The translations under genes and the position numbers were made by a program. Positions 26,815 to 33,199 of a stretch of 64,000 nucleotides of DNA are shown here, in pieces (position 1 is the stretch's first letter; every line of letters starts with the position of its first letter). Where the stretch lies: positions 5,501,001-5,565,000 of the forward strand of contig NZ_CP011492.1 of the NCBI RefSeq assembly GCF_001011035.1. The letters are read 5' to 3'. This DNA is from Streptomyces sp. CNQ-509. GTDB taxonomy: Bacteria; Actinomycetota; Actinomycetes; Streptomycetales; Streptomycetaceae. Under the pieces are notes generated by a model, which saw only the letters and a program-made list of their open reading frames with translations, was not told where the DNA came from and did no database searches.

Positions 26815-27851
26815 TGAGGACCGTCAGGCTGGCGATCCTAGGGCTGGCCACCGCCTCACAGCTCCTGTTCTGCATGCAGAGCGCGTTCGCCCAGAACGGC
26901 ATCGGCCTGGAAGGCGACTCGAACCCGGACGACGGCACCATCGGTGCCACCGCCACCCAGGTCGTCGTCCGTCAGACCGGGGGCGGCGGGCAGGGTGGGC
27001 AGCCCATCAGCGCCGTGGACACGAACTGGACGCCGCCCGCCTGCTGGCACGAGCCCGTCGCCTCTCCGCGGGAGCTGGAGCAGGCGGTGAACGCCATCGA
27101 GAACGGCAACCTCGTCCCCGTCAACAGCCGCCTCCAGTGGGGCGTCGACCTCATGCACGAGTACTACCGCGACGGCGGCGACGGAAACCCCGAGAACTAC
27201 AACCTCGACAAGCAGGGCAAGGGCATGTGGTGGCGCGCCGTGCGCAACCCCAACCGGGAGGACGAACTCGAAGCCGGCGACTGCGACCAGCAACTGATGT
27301 TCTGGGCCGACGACGGCGCCGAACCCGACGTGCCCACGGCCATCACCCCCGAGATGCTCGCCGAGTACGCCTACGACTCCGTGAAGGTGCCCGACACCGA
27401 GATCGAGATGCAGCCCGCGGACGACCGGCTGAAGGTCAACCTGCCCACCTGGATCTGGCAGGAGCCCGCCGCCTTCGACGAGGTCCGGGTGCGGGCGGAG
27501 CTCCCCGGCACCGGGCTGTGGGCCGAGACCACCGCCACGCCCACGAGCCTGCGGCTCGATCCGGGGACGGAGGACGCCGAGGTCCACCCCGAGGGCGGGG
27601 AGTGCGCGATCGACGACGACGGGAGCGTCGGCGAACGCTACCGGCGGGGCGAGCCCGACGCGGTGCCGGCGTGCGGGATCACCTACCGGCGATCCAGCGA
27701 GGCGGCGGGCGGGTCGTACGGGCTGAAGGCGTCGATCACGTGGGAGGTCGACTGGACCGGCACGGGCGGTACCGGTGGCGACCTGCCCGACGGCGTCTTC
27801 GAGACCACGTACGACGTGACCGTGGAGGAGATCCAGACCGTGGTGCGCTGA
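26814..27851 (+). CDS. Secreted protein of unknown function
   Basis: A 345-residue protein with a Sec signal peptide (RTVRLAILGLATASQLLF, cleavage likely after SAFA near residue 26). The mature part is rich in Trp, Asp and Glu and has conserved-looking segments: TNWTPPACWHEPVASPRELE, RLQWGVDLMHEYY and LPTWIWQEPAAFDEVRV. It ends in repeated beta strands (TWEVDWTGTG, FETTYDVTVEEIQTVV) like an immunoglobulin-type module. There is no membrane anchor or sortase motif, so the product is released or held by the lipoprotein encoded immediately upstream, whose stop codon overlaps this ATG. I do not recognise the family. Confidence 0.78.
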   Translation: MRTVRLAILGLATASQLLFCMQSAFAQNGIGLEGDSNPDDGTIGATATQVVVRQTGGGGQGGQPISAVDTNWTPPACWHEPVASPRELEQAVNAIENGNLVPVNSRLQWGVDLMHEYYRDGGDGNPENYNLDKQGKGMWWRAVRNPNREDELEAGDCDQQLMFWADDGAEPDVPTAITPEMLAEYAYDSVKVPDTEIEMQPADDRLKVNLPTWIWQEPAAFDEVRVRAELPGTGLWAETTATPTSLRLDPGTEDAEVHPEGGECAIDDDGSVGERYRRGEPDAVPACGITYRRSSEAAGGSYGLKASITWEVDWTGTGGTGGDLPDGVFETTYDVTVEEIQTVVR

Positions 27852-27875
27852 CCGGAACGCACTTTCCGGCCGCGG

Positions 27876-28148
27876 TCACTCCCCGAAGACGAAGGCGCGG
27901 CCCAGCGCCTGGTCCGTGATGCAGGTCCGCATCTCGCTCCTCGTCAGCCTGTCCGCGAGTTCCGTGACGGCCAGCTCCCTGCCCTCCACGAGGGTCGCCC
28001 CCAGCGTCATCAGCCGCCCCAGCAGGTCGGACGCCTCCTCGCCGCCGACCGCGCCCGACTCCGGCTCGGGCGGCCGCGAGGCGTCGCGCGGCAGGGTACG
28101 GCGCAGCGCGATGCGCACCTCCGCCAACTCCTCCGAGCTGATCGTCAC
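27876..28148 (-). CDS. Small hypothetical protein
   Basis: A possible 90-residue protein from GTG 28148. Codon third positions are almost all G or C throughout, which supports coding in this frame. Predicted helical segments are ISSEELAEVRIALRRTL, ASDLLGRLMTLGATLVEG and LAVTELADRLTRSEMRTCI. The protein is soluble with one cysteine and no known motif. An AAGGAG lies 16 bases upstream of the GTG, farther than usual, so the start is uncertain. The gene converges with the secreted-protein gene ending at 27851. Function unknown. Confidence 0.5.
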   Translation of the reverse strand: MTISSEELAEVRIALRRTLPRDASRPPEPESGAVGGEEASDLLGRLMTLGATLVEGRELAVTELADRLTRSEMRTCITDQALGRAFVFGE

Positions 28149-28313
28149 TTGCCGGCCACGGCGGCTCCTTGCCCTGATGACGACCCGTCCGGTACTCGTT
28201 CGGCCGCGGCGCCTCCCCCTGGTCTTCGGTCGCGGACGGGCTTGCGGCAACACGGCGGGGGAGCGGAGGACACGCGTGGGAGACAGGCCGACCGGCTGGT
28301 CCGTGGTGGGCCT

Positions 28314-28343
28314 GCCCGGAGACCCGGTACCGGGTCTCCGGGC
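28314..28343. repeat. 30-base perfect palindrome
   Basis: A 15-base arm beginning GCCCGGAGACCCGGT at 28314 is followed without spacer by its exact complement, ending at 28343. With no loop it would form a cruciform or a two-fold protein site rather than a classical terminator hairpin. It lies directly before a decayed reading frame. Confidence 0.7.
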
Positions 28344-28349
28344 ACCCTG

Positions 28350-28515
28350 CGGAAGTTCAGGACGTTCTGCACCCAGCGCGAAGACGACGCCTGGCGCGCC
28401 TCGAACCGCACCTACAGCCTGATCGTGCGGGTGCCCGGACGTCACCCCCGGCATGGTGGCCGACCTGCGGGAGGCTCTCGTGGCCGCCGGGTGTCTGCCC
28501 GCCGGGAACGGGTGA
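28350..28515 (+). pseudogene. Frameshifted remnant of an unrecognised gene
   Basis: From 28350 one frame reads RKFRTFCTQREDDAWRASNR followed by TYSLIVRVP. Around 28438 the coding pattern shifts by one base and continues as DVTPGMVADLREALVAAGCL and PAGNG to a TGA at 28513-28515. Both pieces have strong third-position GC bias and protein-like composition, but no start codon with a ribosome site precedes them and no single frame covers both. This looks like the 3' end of a lost gene. No family recognised. Confidence 0.4.
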
Positions 28516-28557
28516 CCGCCGGTCTCTCCGGAGGAGCAGCTCCGGAGGGACCGGCGG
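28516..28557. terminator. Hairpin between the remnant and the lysozyme gene
   Basis: An 18-bp stem with one mismatch (CCGCCGGTCTCTCCGGAG against CTCCGGAGGGACCGGCGG) and a 6-base loop, 16 bases beyond the lysozyme stop codon. It can serve both strands. Confidence 0.8.
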
Positions 28558-28572
28558 GGGTTGAGGGGCGGG

Positions 28573-29454
28573 TCAGCCGTTGGCCAGGGCCTGGAGGCGG
28601 TCGTAGGCGCCGTTGAACTTGTTGTGGTCGCCCACCGTCGGGCCCGTCGAGGTGTACTGCCAGAAGGTGTAGAAGCCCCAGCCCGCCGGCAGCGTCCCCG
28701 GCGAGGAGGCGTAACGGGCGATCCACAGCGGGTGGTTGCCCGCGTAGCCGCTGTAGTTGCCGGTGCACTGGGTCCACCAGTTGGTGTTCGTGTAGATCAC
28801 CGCGTACCGACCCGTGCGCTCGCGGTAGCGCGTCAGGAAGGAGCTGATCCAGCTCCGCATCGATGCCTGGCTGAGGCCGTAGCACGTGGCGCCGTAGGGG
28901 TTGTACTCGATGTCCAGCACACCCGGAAGCGTCTTGCCGTCGCGGGACCAGCCGCCGCCGTTGCTCGCGAAGTAGTCGGCCTGGGCGGCGCCGCTCGCGC
29001 CGTTCGGGAGGGCGAAGTGGTACGCGCCGCGGATCATCCCGACGTTGTACGAGCCGTTGTACTGCTGGGTGAAGTACGGGTTCTTGTAGCTCGTGCCCTC
29101 GGTGGCCTTGACGTACGCGAAGCGGTTGCCGGCGTTCCAGAGCGTGGACCAGTTGACGTTGCCCTGGTGGCTGGAGACGTCGACGCCCTCGACGGTCGCC
29201 AGCGGGCCCGCCTCCTGGCCGGCCGCCCCGGCCGACCCCGCGGGGGCGCCGGTGCCTTCGTGGAGGCGGATGCCGGCGCCCATGTACGCCTCGCCGCGCT
29301 CCAGGTCGCGGGGGTTGGGGTTGAGCCGGTCGCCGGCCGCGGCGGCGGGGCTCGTCAGGCCGGCGACGAGGGAGAGCGAGGTGGCCGCGACGGCGGTGGC
29401 GGCGGCGAGGGAGCGGCGCCCGATGCGCCGGCGGGTGCGGACTGCGGATGACAT
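28573..29454 (-). CDS. Secreted GH25 lysozyme (N-acetylmuramidase)
   Basis: A 293-residue protein. The N-terminus has a long Arg-rich start (RTRRRIGRRS) and a hydrophobic core ending in SPAAAA, a Sec-type signal with cleavage near residue 40. The catalytic GH25 domain begins at VEGVDVSSHQGNVNW (first Asp of the site), continues with FAYVKATEGTSYKNPYF and carries the acid pair in GVLDIEYNPYG. YTNTNWWTQC and FYTFWQYTSTG complete the barrel. It cleaves the beta-1,4 bond between MurNAc and GlcNAc in peptidoglycan outside the cell. ATG 29454 has GGAGGA upstream. It is a single-gene unit, diverging from a MarR regulator. Confidence 0.93.
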   Translation of the reverse strand: MSSAVRTRRRIGRRSLAAATAVAATSLSLVAGLTSPAAAAGDRLNPNPRDLERGEAYMGAGIRLHEGTGAPAGSAGAAGQEAGPLATVEGVDVSSHQGNVNWSTLWNAGNRFAYVKATEGTSYKNPYFTQQYNGSYNVGMIRGAYHFALPNGASGAAQADYFASNGGGWSRDGKTLPGVLDIEYNPYGATCYGLSQASMRSWISSFLTRYRERTGRYAVIYTNTNWWTQCTGNYSGYAGNHPLWIARYASSPGTLPAGWGFYTFWQYTSTGPTVGDHNKFNGAYDRLQALANG

Positions 29455-29839
29455 GCGTTCCTCCGGGTGTGGGGGTTCCTCGGTGGTGCCGGTTTTGCCG
29501 GTGGTACCGGTGGTGCCGTGGTTCCGGTAAGCCGTGATTCCGGTGGTGCCGGTAGGCGGAGGGGCGGAGGTGCCGGGCGTGTGGTGCGGCCGGCTCTGGG
29601 GTGTGGCGGGAGCGGCGGGGCGGCAGTGGCCCGTCCTGTGCGCCTGCGGGGCCTTGGCCCGGCCCTTGGTGTGGCCATGTCACTATGTGCTGCGCCGAAG
29701 GTAAGCGCTGGGCGCGCGGGAGCGAAAGAGGGCCCGGCAGGTGCCTTTGGTCTACGCCTGCGAAATACTGGGGGAGCTGCGGCTTCTGTCGCTTCTGAAG
29801 AAAACTTTCAGCTCGTGGAAAGCCAGAAGGGCCCCTGAC
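29455..29839. other. Divergent intergenic region with degenerate CCGGTGGT repeats
   Basis: 385 bases between the lysozyme and the MarR gene. Bases 29486-29555 are built from imperfect copies of a 9-base unit close to TGCCGGTGG/TTCCGGTGG. The stretch 29750-29840 is noticeably AT-richer and should hold the MarR promoter. No gene is visible. Confidence 0.5.
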
Positions 29840-30340
29840 GTGCACAAGGCCGAAACCCCCGGAGGCGAACAGGCGGACGAGGAAAATGGTGTGGACCACG
29901 TCTTCCTCGATCTGGAACGGGAACTCGCCGTCTTCTACCGCCGGGCCCGCGGCATCGCGGCGGACATGGCCCGCCAGGTCCACCCCGGGCTCGAACCAGG
30001 CGCCTACGCCCTGCTCGCCCAACTCGAGGGCGGCGGGCGGCGCGCCTCCGAACTCGCCGGCTACTTCAACATCGGCAAGGCGACCATCAGCCGGCAACTC
30101 CACGCCCTCGAAGAACTGGGCCTCGTCGACCGCGAACCCGACCCCGCCGACGGCCGGGCAGCGCTCGTGCGGCTCACGGTGGAGGGGCGGCGGAGGGTGC
30201 TGAGCGTACGGCGGGCGCGGCACGCCGAGTACGTCCAGCAGCTCGCCGGCTGGGACCCGGCCGAGGTCGCGGAACTCGCCCGGCTGCTGGGACGGTTCAA
30301 CGAACTGCACGCGGGCGGAGGCGGCGGCGGACGGTGGTAG
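29840..30340 (+). CDS. MarR-family transcriptional regulator
   Basis: 166 residues from GTG 29840, with AGAAGGG 8 bases upstream. An upstream in-frame extension lacks a ribosome site. The winged helix is seen in ALLAQLEGGGRRASELAGYF, NIGKATISRQLHALEELGLV and REPDPADGRAALVRLTVEGR (wing with the usual DxRxxxVxLT pattern). Helices at both ends form the dimer interface. It has no conserved redox cysteine near the N-terminus, so it is more likely a ligand-binding than a peroxide sensor. Targets are unknown; its own promoter and the divergent lysozyme gene are the closest candidates. Confidence 0.87.
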   Translation: MHKAETPGGEQADEENGVDHVFLDLERELAVFYRRARGIAADMARQVHPGLEPGAYALLAQLEGGGRRASELAGYFNIGKATISRQLHALEELGLVDREPDPADGRAALVRLTVEGRRRVLSVRRARHAEYVQQLAGWDPAEVAELARLLGRFNELHAGGGGGGRW

Positions 30341-30424
30341 GGGGCCTCTTCCCGCCTCGGCGCCGCGCCGTCCCAGGGTACAGCCTTAGGTGCGCTGTCG
30401 CGGGTCGCTTCGGCCATCCCGGGC

Positions 30425-30442
30425 GGCCTGGCGCTCCAGGCC
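30425..30442. terminator. Short hairpin between convergent regulators
   Basis: GGCCTGG-CGCT-CCAGGCC, a 7-bp stem with a tetraloop just beyond the ohrR-like stop codon. It is weak but well placed. Confidence 0.45.
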
Positions 30443-30445
30443 CCG

Positions 30446-30919
30446 TCAGCCGTGTGCCGCCAGGTTCGCCGACATCTTCCGCAGCAGCGCCTTCGCCTCC
30501 TCCTGCTCCTCCGCCGTCAGCCCCATCGCCTCGTCCAGCGACGGCACCACGACATTCGCCCTCCGGCGCAGCTCCGTGCCCTCCGGTGTGAGCGACACCT
30601 CCACCAGCCGCTCGTCGTCTGCGCGGCGCTCCCGCGTCACCAGGCCGTTCGCCTCCAGCCGCTTCAGCAGCGGGGTCAGCGTCCCGTAGTCCAGGTGCAG
30701 GGCGGCGCCGAGGCTCTTCACCAGCGACGGGCCGTTCTCGTAGAGCGCGACCAGCACCAGGTACTGCGGGTAGGTCACGCCGAGCTTGTCGAGTAGCGGG
30801 CGGTACGCGTTCATGACCGCGCGCTGCGCGGAGTACAGGGCGAAGCACAAGAACTCGTCCAGCTTGCGGAACTCGTCCTCGGTCCCCGGCGCCTCGGCCG
30901 CGGTGTCGGTGGTCGCCAT
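30446..30919 (-). CDS. ohrR: OhrR-like MarR-family organic peroxide sensor
   Basis: A 157-residue regulator from ATG 30919. The N-terminal helix carries LDEFLCFALYSAQRAVMNAY with Cys25 in the position of the peroxide-reactive cysteine of OhrR, followed by PLLDKLGVTYPQYLVLVALY, which closely follows the B. subtilis OhrR sequence. The winged helix is LGAALHLDYGTLTPLLKRLE and ERRADDERLVEVSLTPEG. OhrR represses until Cys is oxidised by organic hydroperoxides. The usual target, an Ohr peroxidase, is not adjacent; instead an esterase gene diverges from it across a long dyad. Symbol given by similarity only. Confidence 0.82.
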   Translation of the reverse strand: MATTDTAAEAPGTEDEFRKLDEFLCFALYSAQRAVMNAYRPLLDKLGVTYPQYLVLVALYENGPSLVKSLGAALHLDYGTLTPLLKRLEANGLVTRERRADDERLVEVSLTPEGTELRRRANVVVPSLDEAMGLTAEEQEEAKALLRKMSANLAAHG

Positions 30920-30984
30920 ACGGGCCCCTCTCTCTGCGCGTACCGTCATCGTACCCACCGGGGAGGCTCAAAGTTAATAAGGAG

Positions 30985-31010
30985 CGATTGGCTTGTGTAC
31001 AAGGTAATCG
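30985..31010. promoter_or_regulatory. Dyad operator between ohrR-like and esterase genes
   Basis: A 26-base imperfect palindrome of the form CGATT-N2-CTTGT-N2-ACAAG-N2-AATCG, centred at 30997/30998 in the 144-base divergent promoter region. Both nested arm pairs are exact. Position and symmetry fit a MarR/OhrR dimer site controlling both genes. Confidence 0.65.
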
Positions 31011-31063
31011 TGCCCTAGTGTTATGGGGTATCGAGAGGTCCGACCCCCGGAGGAGCACCCGCC

Positions 31064-32050
31064 ATGTCCGAGAACCGGAAGCCCGCCGCGTACACCCCCG
31101 CCGCTCCCGTCCTGGAGCCCGCCGCCGCGGCCTTCGCCGGGGCCACCGCCAACCCGCCCTACCTCTTCGACCTCGGCCCCGCCGAGGGCCGCAAGACCGT
31201 CGACGAGGTGCAGTCGGGCGAGATCGAGAAGCCCGAGGTCGCCGAGGAGTGGGTCACCGTGCAGGGCGGTCCGACCGGTTCCGTGCGGACCCGGATCGTC
31301 CGGCCCGCGGACGCCGCGGGGGCGTTGCCCGTGATCCTCTACCTGCACGGCGCCGGCTGGGTCTTCGGCAACGCCCACACCCACGACCGGCTCGTGCGCG
31401 AGCTGGCGGTGGGCGCGCGGGCCGCCGTGGTCTTCCCCGAGTACGACCTGTCGCCCGAGGCCCGCTACCCCGTCGCCATCGAGCAGAACTACGCGGTCGC
31501 CCGCTGGATCGTCACCGACGGCGCCGGCAGCGGCCTCGACCCCGCGCGGATCGCCGTCGCGGGCGACTCGGTCGGCGGCAACATGTCGGCCGCCCTGACG
31601 CTCCAGGCCAAGGAGCGCGGGGACGTACCGCTGGTGCAGCAGGTGCTGTTCTACCCGGTCACGGACGCGAGTTTCGACACCGGTTCGTACCGCCGGTTCG
31701 CCGAGGGCTACTTCCTGCGGCGCGACGCGATGCAGTGGTTCTGGGACCAGTACACGACCGACGAGGCGCAGCGCGCCGAGATCACCGCCTCGCCGCTGCG
31801 GGCGAGCACCGAGCAGCTCGCGGGCCTGCCGCCGGCGCTCGTGATCACCGCGGAGGCCGACGTCCTGCGGGACGAGGGCGAGGCGTACGCGAACAAGCTC
31901 CGCCAGGCCGGGGTGCCGGTCACCGCCGCCCGCTACCAGGGCGTGATCCACGACTTCGTGATGCTCAACGCCCTGCGCGAGACCCACGCCGCGGACGCCG
32001 CCATCGGGCAGGCCGTCGCCGTCCTGCGCCGGGCGTTCGGCACCGACTGA
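31064..32050 (+). CDS. Alpha/beta hydrolase, hormone-sensitive-lipase (acetyl esterase) family
   Basis: A 328-residue esterase. The oxyanion-hole motif reads LYLHGAGWVFG, where the family has HGGGW, so the second Gly is Ala. The nucleophile elbow is AGDSVGGNMSAAL, the Asp is in TAEADVLRDEGEAYA and the His is in GVIHDFVMLNAL. All three catalytic residues are present. It lacks a signal peptide, so it hydrolyses small esters in the cytoplasm. ATG 31064 follows GGAGGAGCACC. Divergence from an OhrR-like repressor over a shared dyad suggests induction by organic peroxide or a similar electrophile, an unusual control for an esterase. Confidence 0.9.
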   Translation: MSENRKPAAYTPAAPVLEPAAAAFAGATANPPYLFDLGPAEGRKTVDEVQSGEIEKPEVAEEWVTVQGGPTGSVRTRIVRPADAAGALPVILYLHGAGWVFGNAHTHDRLVRELAVGARAAVVFPEYDLSPEARYPVAIEQNYAVARWIVTDGAGSGLDPARIAVAGDSVGGNMSAALTLQAKERGDVPLVQQVLFYPVTDASFDTGSYRRFAEGYFLRRDAMQWFWDQYTTDEAQRAEITASPLRASTEQLAGLPPALVITAEADVLRDEGEAYANKLRQAGVPVTAARYQGVIHDFVMLNALRETHAADAAIGQAVAVLRRAFGTD

Positions 32051-32200
32051 GTCCGTACCGCCCCTCCCCGCCGCTCCGTTCGGCCCGGGCAACTCCCCCA
32101 GCCGCCCGGGCCGCGGGCCGTCCGAACTCCCCCGCAATCTGGCATCTGTCGTCATCTGTCATCTGTCAGTCGGCGCTCGTCACTCGTCACTCATCGCTCG

Positions 32201-32968
32201 TCACAGCTCCACCAGCACCGCCGACGCGTCATCGTGCACCTTCCCCCTGCGGTACCGGCTGCGGTCCGCGTCCGCCGCCTCCGCCGCCCGTACCTCCGCC
32301 ACCACGCCCCGCGGCCCCGCTTTCCGCACCCGCTGGAGCAGCGCCGTCCAGTCGCCGAAGCCGAACACCTCGGTCCAGCGCGTCACCCCGTCCGTCAGCG
32401 CCGTCAGCGCCGCCACCTCCGTACGCGGCACGCTGCCCACCACCGCCCGCGCGGCGACCTCCGGGTCGGCGGCGGCGGTGAAGAAGCCGCCCTCGACGTT
32501 GCGCATCTCCTCCGCGGGACGGCTGCGCGGCACCTGCGACAGCCGCAGGTCGAGCACCGGCCGCACCGCCCCGTCCGGCCCCTCCAGCAGCAGCGCCGCG
32601 TCGCACAGCACCAGGTGCTCCACCCTCTCACCGTCCCACCGCGCCGCCGCCACCGTGGCCTGCGGCGTCCGCCGGTGGGTGAGGTCGCAGGCCGGGCCGT
32701 GCGCCGCAGCGGTGCGGCGGATGGCCGCCGCCAGGCAGTCCGTGAGCGGAGTCTCCCGGGTGCCGGCCAGCTCCAGGAACGCGCCGCCGAGCCGCGCCAC
32801 GAACCACGGCACGCCGTGGACGCAGCCGGTGTCCCCGTCCCGCGGCGGCGTCACACCGTCCAGCACCACCACCGCCCCGCCCGTGCCGGACGCGGGCAGG
32901 GCCACGGCGGCGTAGTCCTCGTTCGGGGCGGGGGGTGCGGCGGGGTCGCTGGCCAGTTCGATGCGCAT
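32201..32968 (-). CDS. PP2C-like phosphatase family protein
   Basis: A 255-residue protein. The N-terminus MRIELASDPAAPPAPNEDYA and GGAVVVLDGVTPP fit the first metal-binding region of PP2C-type proteins. LVLCDAALLLE, ALTDGVTRWTEVFG and the end HDDASAVLVEL fit the remaining strands, the last supplying the DD pair. It is shorter than typical PP2C phosphatases and some metal ligands are uncertain, so phosphatase activity is only probable. It is cytoplasmic. It diverges from the conservon gene cvnA and has no operon partner. Streptomycete relatives are often annotated as protein phosphatase 2C domain-containing. Confidence 0.75.
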   Translation of the reverse strand: MRIELASDPAAPPAPNEDYAAVALPASGTGGAVVVLDGVTPPRDGDTGCVHGVPWFVARLGGAFLELAGTRETPLTDCLAAAIRRTAAAHGPACDLTHRRTPQATVAAARWDGERVEHLVLCDAALLLEGPDGAVRPVLDLRLSQVPRSRPAEEMRNVEGGFFTAAADPEVAARAVVGSVPRTEVAALTALTDGVTRWTEVFGFGDWTALLQRVRKAGPRGVVAEVRAAEAADADRSRYRRGKVHDDASAVLVEL

Positions 32969-33199
32969 GATCCCAGTCTGCCCGTACGGACCGCACGGCC
33001 CGTGACGCCCGGCGGAAGGACCGGCGGCACCCCGGCAACACATGTTCGCTCGTTCGAGTGAGCGCCGGGGCAAAGTCCGCCTGCATAGGACACCTGCTGC
33101 CAAGGTCGACCCGCGGGCCGAGGCGCAACCGGACTCAGCCACCAACAGTCCGAAATGCAAGGACATGGCGCCGCGGGACAAAGAGTCGAAGGAGAGCCA

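Noticed and set aside
28314..28343. Palindrome as an insertion-sequence end or terminator
   Set aside because: No transposase, no target duplication and no second copy visible in the window; lack of a loop argues against a normal terminator.
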